Part shown: positions 27,166-34,658 of the stretch, in pieces
Numbering within the stretch: the stretch's first letter is position 1
Layout: every line of letters begins with the position of its first letter
DNA from: Enhydrobacter sp.
GTDB lineage: Bacteria > Pseudomonadota > Alphaproteobacteria > Reyranellales > Reyranellaceae
Length of the DNA: 64,000 bases
Reading direction: 5' to 3'
Assembly: GCF_030246845.1 (NCBI RefSeq)
Contig: NZ_CP126889.1
Coordinates: forward strand, 124,001 to 188,000
Made by a program: the position numbers and the translations under genes
The notes under the pieces: model-generated
Told to the model about the DNA's origin: nothing
The model's database searches: none
Seen by the model: the letters and a program-made list of their open reading frames with translations, nothing else

Positions 27166-27987
27166 CTACTCCGGCACCCGTCCGCGCACCGCCCAGGCCG
27201 TCGCGGTGTAGGAGCGCGGGCCGTCGGGCTCGCCGTCGAGATAGGCGAGCTGCACGAGGTCGTGCAGCTTCGCTTTCGCGGCGGCGTCGAGCGTACGCAC
27301 GTAGTCGGCGAGCGCGCCGTCGTGGCCTTCGCAGGGCCTCCAGAAGTCGGCGAAGGAGGCGAAATCCATGCGGATGGCGAGCGTGCCGTCGACGACATCG
27401 ACGAGCCCGATGTCGCGCCAGGCCTGCGCCAGCTCGCCCGGCCGCGTCATCGGTCGCACGAAATAGCGCGCCCGCCGCGCGTTGGCGTCGGGATCGATCA
27501 CCGCCGCGGTGTCGAGGACGATGCGCATCATCACCAGGTTGCGCGAGTCCCAGGTCACGGCGGCCACGGTGCCGCCCGGACGCGTCACGCGGCGCATCTC
27601 GCGCGCGGCGTCCTCGGCGCGCGGGACGAACTGCAGCACGAGCATCGCGGCCGCATGGTCGAACGACGCCGTCTCGAACGGCAGGGCGCAGGCGTCGCCG
27701 GTGCGGAAATCGACCCGCGCATCGGCGTTGCGCCGCCTGGCATAGTCGACATAGGCGGGCGAGAAATCGATGCCGGTGACGCGGCCGATGGCCGGGTTGC
27801 GCGCAAGCGTGAAGGCGAGGCTGCCGGTGCCGCAACCGACGTCGAGCACATGCGCGCCGCTGTCGATGCCGGCGAAATCGATCAGCAGCGGCGCGAGCCT
27901 GCGGCTCCAGCGCCCCATCTGCAGCTCGTAGCCGTCGCCGTCGGCGGACACGAATGTCGACGAAACGGCTGTCGACGAAACGGCCAT
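27166..27987 (-). CDS. Class I SAM-dependent methyltransferase (273 aa)
   Basis: The SAM-binding motif LDVGCGTGSLAF (about residues 46-57) and an acidic residue in GIDFSPAYVD (about 72-81) are clear, and the DHAAAMLVLQFVP block forms motif IV. It resembles UbiE/MenG-like methyltransferases (Methyltransf_11/25) acting on small molecules. The N-terminus contains a duplicated 15-base unit (VSSTAVSST), so the true start may be a little inside. Followed upstream by an FkbM-type methyltransferase gene, same strand. Confidence 0.87.
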   Translation of the reverse strand: MAVSSTAVSSTFVSADGDGYELQMGRWSRRLAPLLIDFAGIDSGAHVLDVGCGTGSLAFTLARNPAIGRVTGIDFSPAYVDYARRRNADARVDFRTGDACALPFETASFDHAAAMLVLQFVPRAEDAAREMRRVTRPGGTVAAVTWDSRNLVMMRIVLDTAAVIDPDANARRARYFVRPMTRPGELAQAWRDIGLVDVVDGTLAIRMDFASFADFWRPCEGHDGALADYVRTLDAAAKAKLHDLVQLAYLDGEPDGPRSYTATAWAVRGRVPE

Positions 27988-28011
27988 GCTCCCCTCCCCT
28001 GCCGGCCGCGA

Positions 28012-28953
28012 TCATAAAGCCTCCGCGGGGGCGGCTCCATGGGCGTCGAGCGCCACCTGCAGCTCCGCCAGGGTCGTGGCGGGCTCCTCGGCCGGCAGGA
28101 AGATGAAATTGTTGACGTAACGGTCGAAGCGCGCGCGCGGCAGGCCGGGCGCGTAGCCCGCGATGTCCTCGCTGCGCTGCATGCGCCGCGGATCGAAGCG
28201 CTCGATCGGCGCCAGGCAATGCTGGAAGACGAAGTAGCCGCGATAGGCGCGCCGGCCGAAGAAGGCCTGGACGCGCTGCACCGCGCCCGCCCCGTGGCGC
28301 TCCTCGGCCTCGACCAGCACGCGCGGCCGGCAGCGATCGATCGTGCGTTGCGCGCCCTGCAGCACGCTGTCCTCGTGGCCCTCGACATCGATCTTGATGA
28401 AGCCGACGTCGCCCTCGTAGATCTCGTCGAGCGGCCGCGTCTCGACGGCGATGTCGCGGCACGGCGCCTCCTGCGCGGCCAGCTCGTCCGACAGCGTCGA
28501 GAGCCCGGTGACGGGCGCGCCGTCGACCACCGGGATGTGCAGCGCGGCGGTGCGCGCCTCGCGCGACAGGGCGACCTCCCTGACGACGATCTTCGGCCCG
28601 AACTTGCGCGCCAGCATCCGCGCCAGCCACGGCACCGGCTCGAAGGCATAGACGCGCCGCGAGTGCCGTCGCATGGCGTGCAGATAGGTGCCGACATTGG
28701 CGCCGACATCGATCGAGTCGCGGTCCGGCCGGCAGAGCGGCCCGACGAGGCGCAGCTCGACCTCGCCGAACCGCGCGAAATAGAACGCCTCGCACCACGC
28801 CACCATCGGCCAGGGCAGGACGGCGCGCAGCCAGACCTTGGCCTGCTGCACCACGAAGCGCCGCGTCGAGGGGCCGATGGAAAACCGGCCGATGGAAAGC
28901 CGGGCGGCGGACCGCGGGGCGACGGACAACAGAGGCGCAACGGACAAACGCAT
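28012..28953 (-). CDS. FkbM-family methyltransferase (313 aa)
   Basis: FkbM proteins are O-methyltransferases of sugars and secondary metabolites. Marks are DSIDVGANVGTYLHAMRR (SAM site, about residues 81-98), VYAFEPVPWLARML (about 103-116) and the family signature VGFIKIDVEGHEDSVLQGA (about 182-200). The first 30 residues are repetitive (LSVAPLLSVAP, LSIGRFSIG), so translation may start later. It lies 24 bases before the other methyltransferase gene and is probably co-transcribed with it. Confidence 0.87.
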   Translation of the reverse strand: MRLSVAPLLSVAPRSAARLSIGRFSIGPSTRRFVVQQAKVWLRAVLPWPMVAWCEAFYFARFGEVELRLVGPLCRPDRDSIDVGANVGTYLHAMRRHSRRVYAFEPVPWLARMLARKFGPKIVVREVALSREARTAALHIPVVDGAPVTGLSTLSDELAAQEAPCRDIAVETRPLDEIYEGDVGFIKIDVEGHEDSVLQGAQRTIDRCRPRVLVEAEERHGAGAVQRVQAFFGRRAYRGYFVFQHCLAPIERFDPRRMQRSEDIAGYAPGLPRARFDRYVNNFIFLPAEEPATTLAELQVALDAHGAAPAEAL

Positions 28954-29123
28954 TCCATCTCAAGCGCCGGGGTTGCCGGCGGTTGCGCCCCGGGCGGTGC
29001 ATAGTCCAAATGCGCGTCGCTCGGGTCTCGCGCGGAAAGGAGCACGGTGCGGGCAGCTTCATGCCCCCTGCTCCGCCTCTCATGGCGGAGAGGCGGAGAA
29101 AGGGCGCCGGACGCGGCGGCAGG

Positions 29124-30056
29124 CTAGGCCAGCGTCGCCAGGGCCGCCTGCACGCGGTGCCGCTGCGTCTCGGTCGTCAGGCTCGACAGCACCTTGCCGA
29201 AATGGGGATGCCGGGCGCCCGAGAGGATGAACTGCCAGCGATACGCTCGGAGGAGGCCGTTCTCGATCGCCCTCGCCTCGTCGCGAGCGACGGTCCGGCC
29301 GCAACAGCCGACGAAGTAGCCGGCATCGGCCGCGGCCTGCGCCCTCAGGATGCCGTCCACCGCCTCGACGAGATCGATGAAGTCGTCGACGGCGCGATCG
29401 CGCTCGGCCGGAGACAGCCCGGCGTCGCACCGCCGCCACTCCAGCTCGTCGAGCGTCGCATGCTGACACTCCTCCTTCCAGTGATGGAGGAAGACGTCCT
29501 TGAACAGCGGCGAGATCCCCTGGCCGTCGCGGATGCTTTCGAGATAGTGCGCCTGCGTGAACAGCTCGATGTGCAGGGTGAGCGCGAGGACCGACCATGT
29601 GCTCTTGCCCAGCACGGCGCCGGCCACGGCATCGGGATCGAAATCGAAGCGATAGCCCGCAGGCATCGCTTCGCCGATCAGGAGCTCGATGCGGCGGAAC
29701 AGCGCCTGATGCTTCAGCTCCTCGTCGCTGAACCGCACCAGCGCCTCGAGCGCGATCTGGTCGCCGAACCAGTGGTCGCGGCTGAGCTCCAGCACCTTGG
29801 CGTTGATGAAGCGCTCGACGAGGCCGAAGGCATTGGCATAGGTTCGCCCCTGGACCTGGCTCAGGAAGCGCCGCTCGGGCTCTGACAGGCTCGTGAAGTC
29901 GGCGGCGAACGAGAGTCCGTCGGGCAGATACTTGTCGGCGCGGTCGAAGCTGCGCCCGCGGATCACGTCCCGGTCGATATCCCAGCGCACCCGCTGGGAG
30001 GCACTGATGCAGCGTGCGTACAGGTCGTGGGCGGGTATGGTCGTCATGGTGGTCAT
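29124..30056 (-). CDS. Ferritin-like diiron protein (310 aa)
   Basis: A four-helix-bundle diiron pattern is visible: an early Glu (FINAKVLEL, about residue 88), EELKH (about 108-112), a third helix Glu (HIELFTQAHY, about 166-175) and EECQH (about 201-205). Two ExxH pairs plus extra Glu residues fit a ferritin-like oxidase or AurF-like oxygenase. No signal peptide. AAAGGAGC precedes the ATG at 30056. Divergent from an AraC regulator that probably controls it. The substrate is unknown. Confidence 0.75.
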   Translation of the reverse strand: MTTMTTIPAHDLYARCISASQRVRWDIDRDVIRGRSFDRADKYLPDGLSFAADFTSLSEPERRFLSQVQGRTYANAFGLVERFINAKVLELSRDHWFGDQIALEALVRFSDEELKHQALFRRIELLIGEAMPAGYRFDFDPDAVAGAVLGKSTWSVLALTLHIELFTQAHYLESIRDGQGISPLFKDVFLHHWKEECQHATLDELEWRRCDAGLSPAERDRAVDDFIDLVEAVDGILRAQAAADAGYFVGCCGRTVARDEARAIENGLLRAYRWQFILSGARHPHFGKVLSSLTTETQRHRVQAALATLA

Positions 30057-30184
30057 GGCCTGCTCCTTTCGTGCTTGCGCTCATGTCTTGATCGCGGCCG
30101 TGATGTAGGTCCGGTCCGGGCGCCGGTATATGACCGCCCGTCCGGGAGTTATGATCGGTCTGCCGGATCGACAGCGGGGAGCCG

Positions 30185-31141
30185 ATGGACGCGCTTTCGG
30201 AAGTGCTGCGCGAGGTGCATCTGACGGGAGGCGTGTTCCTCCATGCCGAGTTCAACGCACCCTGGTGCATCACGGTGCAGGTCACGCACGAGCATTGCGG
30301 GCCGGTGCTGGGCGGGTCGTCCCACCTCATTCCCTACCACTATGTCGTGGAAGGCATCATGCACGTGCAGGTCGAGGGCGGGGAGGCGGCGGTGCTGCGC
30401 GCCGGCGAGATTCTCCTGCTGCCGCGCAACGACCGCCACACCATGGGAAGCGATCTCGCCCTGCCGCCGGCCAGCGCCGGCGAGCTGATCCAGCGCTCGT
30501 CCTCGGGCGGCCTGGCGTCGATCCGCCATGGCGGCGACGGCGCCGGCGCGCGCATGATCTGCGGCTTCCTCGCCTGCGACGACTTCGACGGCAATCCGAT
30601 GCTGTCGGCCCTGCCGAGCTCGCTGACGCTCGACGTCGAGAGTGGTGACGGCGCCGACTGGATCCGCTCGACGTTCCGCTATGCCGCCGCCGAGGTCGGC
30701 GCCGGCCGTCCCGGCTCGGAGGCGGTGCTGGTGAAGCTTTCGGAGGTCCTGTTCGTCGAGGCCGTGCGGCGCCATGCCCAGAGCCTGCCGCCGAACGAGA
30801 CGGGCTGGCTCGCCGGGCTGCGCGATCCGCATATCGCCCGCGCCCTAGCGCTGCTGCATCGCGATTGCGCGCGGGAATGGACGCTCGACGAGATCGGCCG
30901 CGAGGTCGGCCTGTCGCGCTCGGTGCTGGCCGACCGGTTCGCGCGCCTGATCGGCCTGCCGCCGATGCAGTATCTCGCCGGATGCCGCATGCAGCTCGCC
31001 GCGCGCAAGCTCCGCGAGTCGCAGGCCTCGCTGGCGCGGATCGCCGAGGCCGTGGGCTACGAGTCCGAGGCTGCCTTCTCCCGCGCCTTCAAGAAGACCT
31101 TCGGTGCGGCGCCGGCCACCTGGCGCCGGGTGCAGGGCTAG
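30185..31141 (+). CDS. AraC-family regulator with N-terminal cupin (318 aa)
   Basis: The N-terminal cupin_6-type sensor (about residues 1-180; HYVVEGIMHVQVEGG, GEILLLPRNDRHTM) binds an unknown effector. The C-terminal AraC domain has two helix-turn-helix units (EWTLDEIGREVGLSRSVLAD and ASLARIAEAVGYESEAAFSR) and ends FKKTFGAAPATWRR. It is divergent from the diiron protein gene, with 128 bases between, and so is its likely regulator. Confidence 0.9.
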   Translation: MDALSEVLREVHLTGGVFLHAEFNAPWCITVQVTHEHCGPVLGGSSHLIPYHYVVEGIMHVQVEGGEAAVLRAGEILLLPRNDRHTMGSDLALPPASAGELIQRSSSGGLASIRHGGDGAGARMICGFLACDDFDGNPMLSALPSSLTLDVESGDGADWIRSTFRYAAAEVGAGRPGSEAVLVKLSEVLFVEAVRRHAQSLPPNETGWLAGLRDPHIARALALLHRDCAREWTLDEIGREVGLSRSVLADRFARLIGLPPMQYLAGCRMQLAARKLRESQASLARIAEAVGYESEAAFSRAFKKTFGAAPATWRRVQG

Positions 31142-31253
31142 CCGTCGAGCCGCCGCTCCGGCCGCTCGTCCATGCAACGCGGCATGCAACGCGGGCGCTG
31201 CGGCGGCCGTTGACGGCCCGACATGGCCGCCACCCCCAAGTCCATCGGCGCGC

Positions 31254-31490
31254 TGGCTCGCGGCGCGCGGTGCGCGGACGCTGATCGTGACCGGCGGCGA
31301 GACCGACGTCTGCGTGCTCGCCACCGTGATGGCCGCGGTCGATCGCGGCTTCCATGTCGTGCTGCCGACCGACGCGCTGTGCAGCGGCAACGACACCAGC
31401 CACGACGCCCTGCTGACGCTCTACCGCCAGCGCTTCGGCCAGCAGATCACGACCAGCTCGACCGAGGAGATCCTGTCGCGCTGGGAGTGA
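31254..31490 (+). pseudogene. C-terminal remnant of an isochorismatase-family hydrolase
   Basis: The 78 codons read WLAARGARTLIVTGGETDVC and on to EEILSRWE. GETDVCV holds the catalytic Cys of the family and VVLPTDALCSGN is also typical. The N-terminal half with the catalytic Asp and Lys is missing: upstream sequence in this frame is low-complexity and not homologous. The remnant has no credible start. Confidence 0.7.
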
Positions 31491-31602
31491 CGGTCGGTCG
31501 CGCAGCGTGCCACCGATCCGCCACCGCATTGCTACAACTCGCCCACACCCGTCGCCCATCGTCGCGCGCTAGGAAGAGCAGGCGATCAACGGGTGTAGCA
31601 GC

Positions 31603-31806
31603 ATGGCCGACAATGTCGTGATCCTGTGCGAGCGGCGCGAGGCGCGGGCCGCCGAGGCGAAGACCGCCCTTCTCCACGATCTCCTGTGCAAGGCGGCCGT
31701 GGCTTCCGACGTGCGCAACCTGAGCTGGGACGACCGCTACCTGATCGCGCACGAGGTGGTCGCCGCCGCGCTCGGGCCCGGCTGGGCGATCGTCCACGAG
31801 CCGTGA
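31603..31806 (+). CDS. Small hypothetical protein (67 aa)
   Basis: The protein starts MADNVVILCERREARAAEAK and is helical and charged. It is soluble, with no signal peptide. It ends HEP 11 bases before a small membrane protein gene on the same strand, so the two may form a small operon. No family recognised. Confidence 0.55.
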   Translation: MADNVVILCERREARAAEAKTALLHDLLCKAAVASDVRNLSWDDRYLIAHEVVAAALGPGWAIVHEP

Positions 31807-31816
31807 GCCGCCGGCC

Positions 31817-31993
31817 GTGAACCCGCACGATCTCCTGCTCGGCGCCGTCGAGTTCACCGCCGCGCTGGTGCCGTTCCTGGCCGTGATCTTCGTCGGCAGC
31901 CTCGCGGCCCTCGTCCGGCCGGCGCTGCGCAAGGCCGCCCGCGGCCCGTCACGCGCCCTCCCCGCCTTCCACCGCCGCCGTCGTCCCTTCTAG
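31817..31993 (+). CDS. Very small single-span membrane protein (58 aa)
   Basis: A GTG-started frame: short N-terminus (VNPHDLLLGAVE), one long hydrophobic helix (FTAALVPFLAVIFVGSLAAL) and a basic tail (RKAARGPS, HRRRRPF). The positive-inside rule puts the tail in the cytoplasm. It follows the previous small gene closely. Too short to assign; coding support is the GC-rich third positions and the clean helix. Confidence 0.45.
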   Translation: MNPHDLLLGAVEFTAALVPFLAVIFVGSLAALVRPALRKAARGPSRALPAFHRRRRPF

Positions 31994-32025
31994 CGCCGCC
32001 CGGCGCTCCACAGCTACGAGCGCAA

Positions 32026-32096
32026 CTGGAGTTGCGCGCTCCGATGAGCGCTCAAGGGAGCGCGCCACTCCAGTGGCGCAATCTTCTTCCTTCTTC
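32026..32096. repeat. Dispersed repeat, family II (double element)
   Basis: GAGCGCAACTGGAGTTGCGC is followed by CTCCGATGAGCGCTCAAGGG and AGCGCGCCACTCCAGTGGCG, then CAATCTTC. Both halves are palindromes around ACTGGAGT or ACTCCAGT. Confidence 0.8.
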
Positions 32097-32117
32097 TCCA
32101 CTGTTCTTTGGCCGCCC

Positions 32118-32414
32118 TCAAAACCCCTTGCGGCGCATGCAGTCCTGGAAGAAGGAAGTTTCCGCCGAGAACAGGTTGGGGTTCTCGAAGGTCATTTCAC
32201 GGCCGCGGTTGTTGATACGCTGTGGCGGATAGCGCGCCTCGGCCTGGCGCCGGGCTTCGGCGCGGCAGTCTTGCGTATCGCCGAGCCGTGGCCCCGGGCC
32301 GCTCCCGCTTCCCCCGCCGTAGAGCGGCTGCTGCGGCTGGACCGGCTGCTGCTGCGCGTGCGCCGGCAGGACCGACAGGACGACGGTCGCGGCCACCACC
32401 AGAACGTTCCTCAT
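32118..32414 (-). CDS. Small exported hypothetical protein (98 aa)
   Basis: MRNVLVVAATVVLSVLPAHA is a clear signal peptide. The mature part is Gln/Pro/Gly-rich (QQQPVQPQQPLYGGGSGSGP), then has two Cys (TQDCRAEA, QDCMRRKGF) that could pair. An ATG eight codons upstream would weaken the signal peptide, so the inner start is used. Function unknown. Confidence 0.68.
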   Translation of the reverse strand: MRNVLVVAATVVLSVLPAHAQQQPVQPQQPLYGGGSGSGPGPRLGDTQDCRAEARRQAEARYPPQRINNRGREMTFENPNLFSAETSFFQDCMRRKGF

Positions 32415-32508
32415 GATCGCCTCCGGCGCTTGCAGCAATCATATCATCGCTCGACCCAGCCGGAACGTTGCAGCGCCCGACAGCAAGTCATGCGCTCCAG
32501 CCATCTCC

Positions 32509-32566
32509 GTGTCATCCCGAGCGAATGCGAGGGATCCTTGATCGGCGCCGGCCAAAGATCCCCCTG
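32509..32566. repeat. Dispersed repeat, family I, cut at the right by an IS30 end
   Basis: GTGTCATCCCGAGCGAATGC, then GAGGGATCCTTG and the start of the right arm (AAAGATCCC). The arm breaks off where the IS30-like end TTCACAAACGAAGTGCAACA begins. Confidence 0.7.
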
Positions 32567-32567
32567 A

Positions 32568-32711
32568 GTTCACAAACGAAGTGCAACACCGGACTAGGGT
32601 GTTGCCATGGGGAGACATTACAGCCACCTCACCCTCGAGGAGCGGTGCACGATTGCCCAGCTTCGGCAAGCCGGCCAATCGGTCGGCCAGATCGCGGCAG
32701 CTCTGGATCGC
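32568..32711 (+). pseudogene. IS30-family element remnant (left end and start of transposase)
   Basis: The terminal sequence GTTCACAAACGAAGTGCAAC and a short inverted repeat (GCAACACC and GGTGTTGC) precede an ATG at 32607 whose product begins MGRHYSHLTLEERCTIAQLR, the HTH_38 start of IS30 transposases. Similarity ends at IAAALDR, after about 35 residues; the catalytic DDE part is absent. Most of the element is deleted. Confidence 0.75.
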
Positions 32712-32902
32712 CCGATCGACGAGGCCGAGCGCGACAGGCTCCGCCGCCTCCACCGCTGGGAAGTGCTGGGCCCCAACCACTGTGAGGGCTCGGCAGCCGC
32801 CCACCGGCGGCCTTCGTCATGCCGCCGCGGCGCCCAGGAGTCGCCACCATCGCTTTCGTACTCCCTTCGGACGGGCCACGGGGCCCGCGAACGGAGGCGA
32901 TC

Positions 32903-33049
32903 ATGCGCTACCTGAAGATGACCATCGGCGCCCTTCTGCTGATGTCGGCCGCCGGCTGCGCCTACTACGCACCGGGCTATCGCTACCCGCCCGGCCACTA
33001 TTACTATCCCTACGGCCGGCCCGCCTATCACTGGTGGGGATACAGATAG
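32903..33049 (+). CDS. Very small Tyr/Pro-rich lipoprotein (48 aa)
   Basis: MRYLKMTIGALLLMSAAGC is a lipoprotein signal with the lipobox SAAGC, so the mature protein is about 30 residues, anchored by a lipid. It is packed with Tyr, Pro and Gly (YYAPGYRYPPGHYYYPYGRP, ending HWWGYR). GGAGGCGATC before the ATG is a good ribosome site. Such small lipoproteins are common in this group; function unknown. Confidence 0.68.
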   Translation: MRYLKMTIGALLLMSAAGCAYYAPGYRYPPGHYYYPYGRPAYHWWGYR

Positions 33050-33137
33050 ACGCGATGACGCCGCCATCACAGCTTTGTCAGAAGCCGTGCAACATTGGTC
33101 ACTGGCTGGCCGGGCCGCGGGTTGCAATTCTTCGCGC

Positions 33138-33539
33138 ATGCCCAAGTCCGCCACCATCGACCCGCGCGAGGCGGGTCCGGTCTACGCCCTCCATCAAGGC
33201 CTGGAAGCGCTCGGCCGGAGCGGCCGCGGCATCCAGATCGACGATGTCGCCGGCGTCGAGGCCTTCTGGTCGGCCGATGCCATGGACGTGGCCTCGTGCG
33301 GCTTCGTGCTGCGGTTGCAGGACAGCCGGCGCCTCTACCTCGATGTCTGGGTCGAGCCCGCGGCCGACCCCGATGACGAGGACCGGGCGCGGCCGCCCAA
33401 GGTCGACATCGAGGTCGTGCCGCTCGCGGTCGGGCAGCGCTATCCGCACTTCCCCAGCCCGGCCGACCCGGTGGGCGGCTGGCGCGAGGATGTCGCGACC
33501 CTGAACGACTTCCTCGAGCGCGCCTCTCCGGCGGGCTGA
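33138..33539 (+). CDS. Hypothetical protein (133 aa), same unknown family as the protein at 46476
   Basis: The protein starts MPKSATIDPREAGPVYALHQ. A core with alternating strands, GFVLRLQDSRRLYLDVWVEP (about residues 53-72), then DIEVVPLAVGQRYPHFPSP (about 85-103), resembles GGFILALPERRRVYLEYSRD and the following ALEPLDAATLYPRPSP in the protein at 46476-46820. Soluble, no motif of known function. The end DDFL-like helix closes the fold. Function unknown. Confidence 0.65.
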   Translation: MPKSATIDPREAGPVYALHQGLEALGRSGRGIQIDDVAGVEAFWSADAMDVASCGFVLRLQDSRRLYLDVWVEPAADPDDEDRARPPKVDIEVVPLAVGQRYPHFPSPADPVGGWREDVATLNDFLERASPAG

Positions 33540-33655
33540 GCCGAAGGCTTCGATCGCCGCCAGGCGCCGAGCCGCGTAGCCCATAGCAACCAGCGGGCGG
33601 CGACGGTGTTTCCCTTTCCAGCGGCACGCACGCCGTGCGGAAAGCGGAGGCGACC

Positions 33656-34582
33656 ATGAGCGTACCCTATGGAACCGTTCCCGGTCCGGCCGAGGTCGGA
33701 TCGCCGGTGGCGCCGATGGCGCTGGGACAGTTGACCGGCGTGGTGAAGCGGGTGTCGTGGCCCGCCATCTTCTCGGGCGTGGTGCTCGTGCTGGCGGTCG
33801 AGGTGCTGCTGGACATGCTGGGCGCGGGCATCGGCCTCGGCCTGGTCAATCCCGGCGGCGACACGCCCGACGCCCGCGGGCTGGGCATCGGCGCCGGCCT
33901 GTGGTGGTTCGCCAGCACCGTCATCGCGCTCCTGTTCGGCTGCTATGTCGCGGCCCGGCTGGCCGGCGTGGCGACGCGCTTCGACGGCGCCCTGCACGGC
34001 CTGGTGATCTGGGGGCTGGCGCTCCTGATCACGATCTATCTGCTGAGCACCGCAGTCGGCTCCGTGATCGGCGGCGCCTTCACGCTGGTGGGGGACACCG
34101 TGTCGGCGGCCGGCAAGGGGCTGGCCGCGGCGGCGCCGCAGGTCGCGCAGGCGGCCGGCGTCACGCCGGAGATGGTGCAGCGGCAGGCCGAGGCCTATCT
34201 GCAGCCCACCAATCCCGATCCGGCGACGATGAGCCCGCAGGACGCGCAGAAGGAGATCGCGCGCGCGATCCCCGATCTCGGGGCCGGCGGCGCGCGCGCC
34301 GACCAGGCCAGGGACCGGATCGTCACGATCATGGCGGGCCAGCTCAAGATCGGCAAGGAAGAGGCGGCGCAGCGCTTCGACGAGGCGCAGGCCAGGCTGG
34401 TCCAGACCCGCGACAGCACGGTCCGGACGGCCAGGAACGTCGCCGACCGTGGCGCCGCGGCCGCCTCGCGCGCCTCGCTGTGGGCCTTCGCCGCCCTGCT
34501 GATCGGCGCCATCGCCGCCGCCATCGGCGGCGCGCTCGCCTCGCCGCGGCTGACGGCCCGGCCCGTGGTCGATGTCGACTAG
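33656..34582 (+). CDS. Membrane hypothetical protein (308 aa)
   Basis: Three hydrophobic helices in the first half (AIFSGVVLVLAVEVLLDMLG, WWFASTVIALLFGCYVAARL, HGLVIWGLALLITIYLLSTA) and one at the C-terminus (WAFAALLIGAIAAAIGGALA) surround a soluble, helical, charged part (about residues 150-265) with KEIARAIPDLG and TVRTARNVADRG. The pattern resembles membrane proteins with an extracytoplasmic or cytoplasmic coiled-coil region; no family name can be given. GCGGAGGCGACC precedes the ATG. Confidence 0.72.
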   Translation: MSVPYGTVPGPAEVGSPVAPMALGQLTGVVKRVSWPAIFSGVVLVLAVEVLLDMLGAGIGLGLVNPGGDTPDARGLGIGAGLWWFASTVIALLFGCYVAARLAGVATRFDGALHGLVIWGLALLITIYLLSTAVGSVIGGAFTLVGDTVSAAGKGLAAAAPQVAQAAGVTPEMVQRQAEAYLQPTNPDPATMSPQDAQKEIARAIPDLGAGGARADQARDRIVTIMAGQLKIGKEEAAQRFDEAQARLVQTRDSTVRTARNVADRGAAAASRASLWAFAALLIGAIAAAIGGALASPRLTARPVVDVD

Positions 34583-34658
34583 AAGCTCGCACGGCTTCTC
34601 GGGGCGAAGCCGGTTTCTCGTTGGCGGCGCGCTCCCCTGAACGCTCGAAGGGCCGCGA

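Noticed and set aside
31104..31253. Upstream open frame as the N-terminus of the isochorismatase-like protein
   Set aside because: It overlaps the end of the AraC gene, is low complexity, and lacks the catalytic Asp and Lys regions, so the protein is treated as a remnant.
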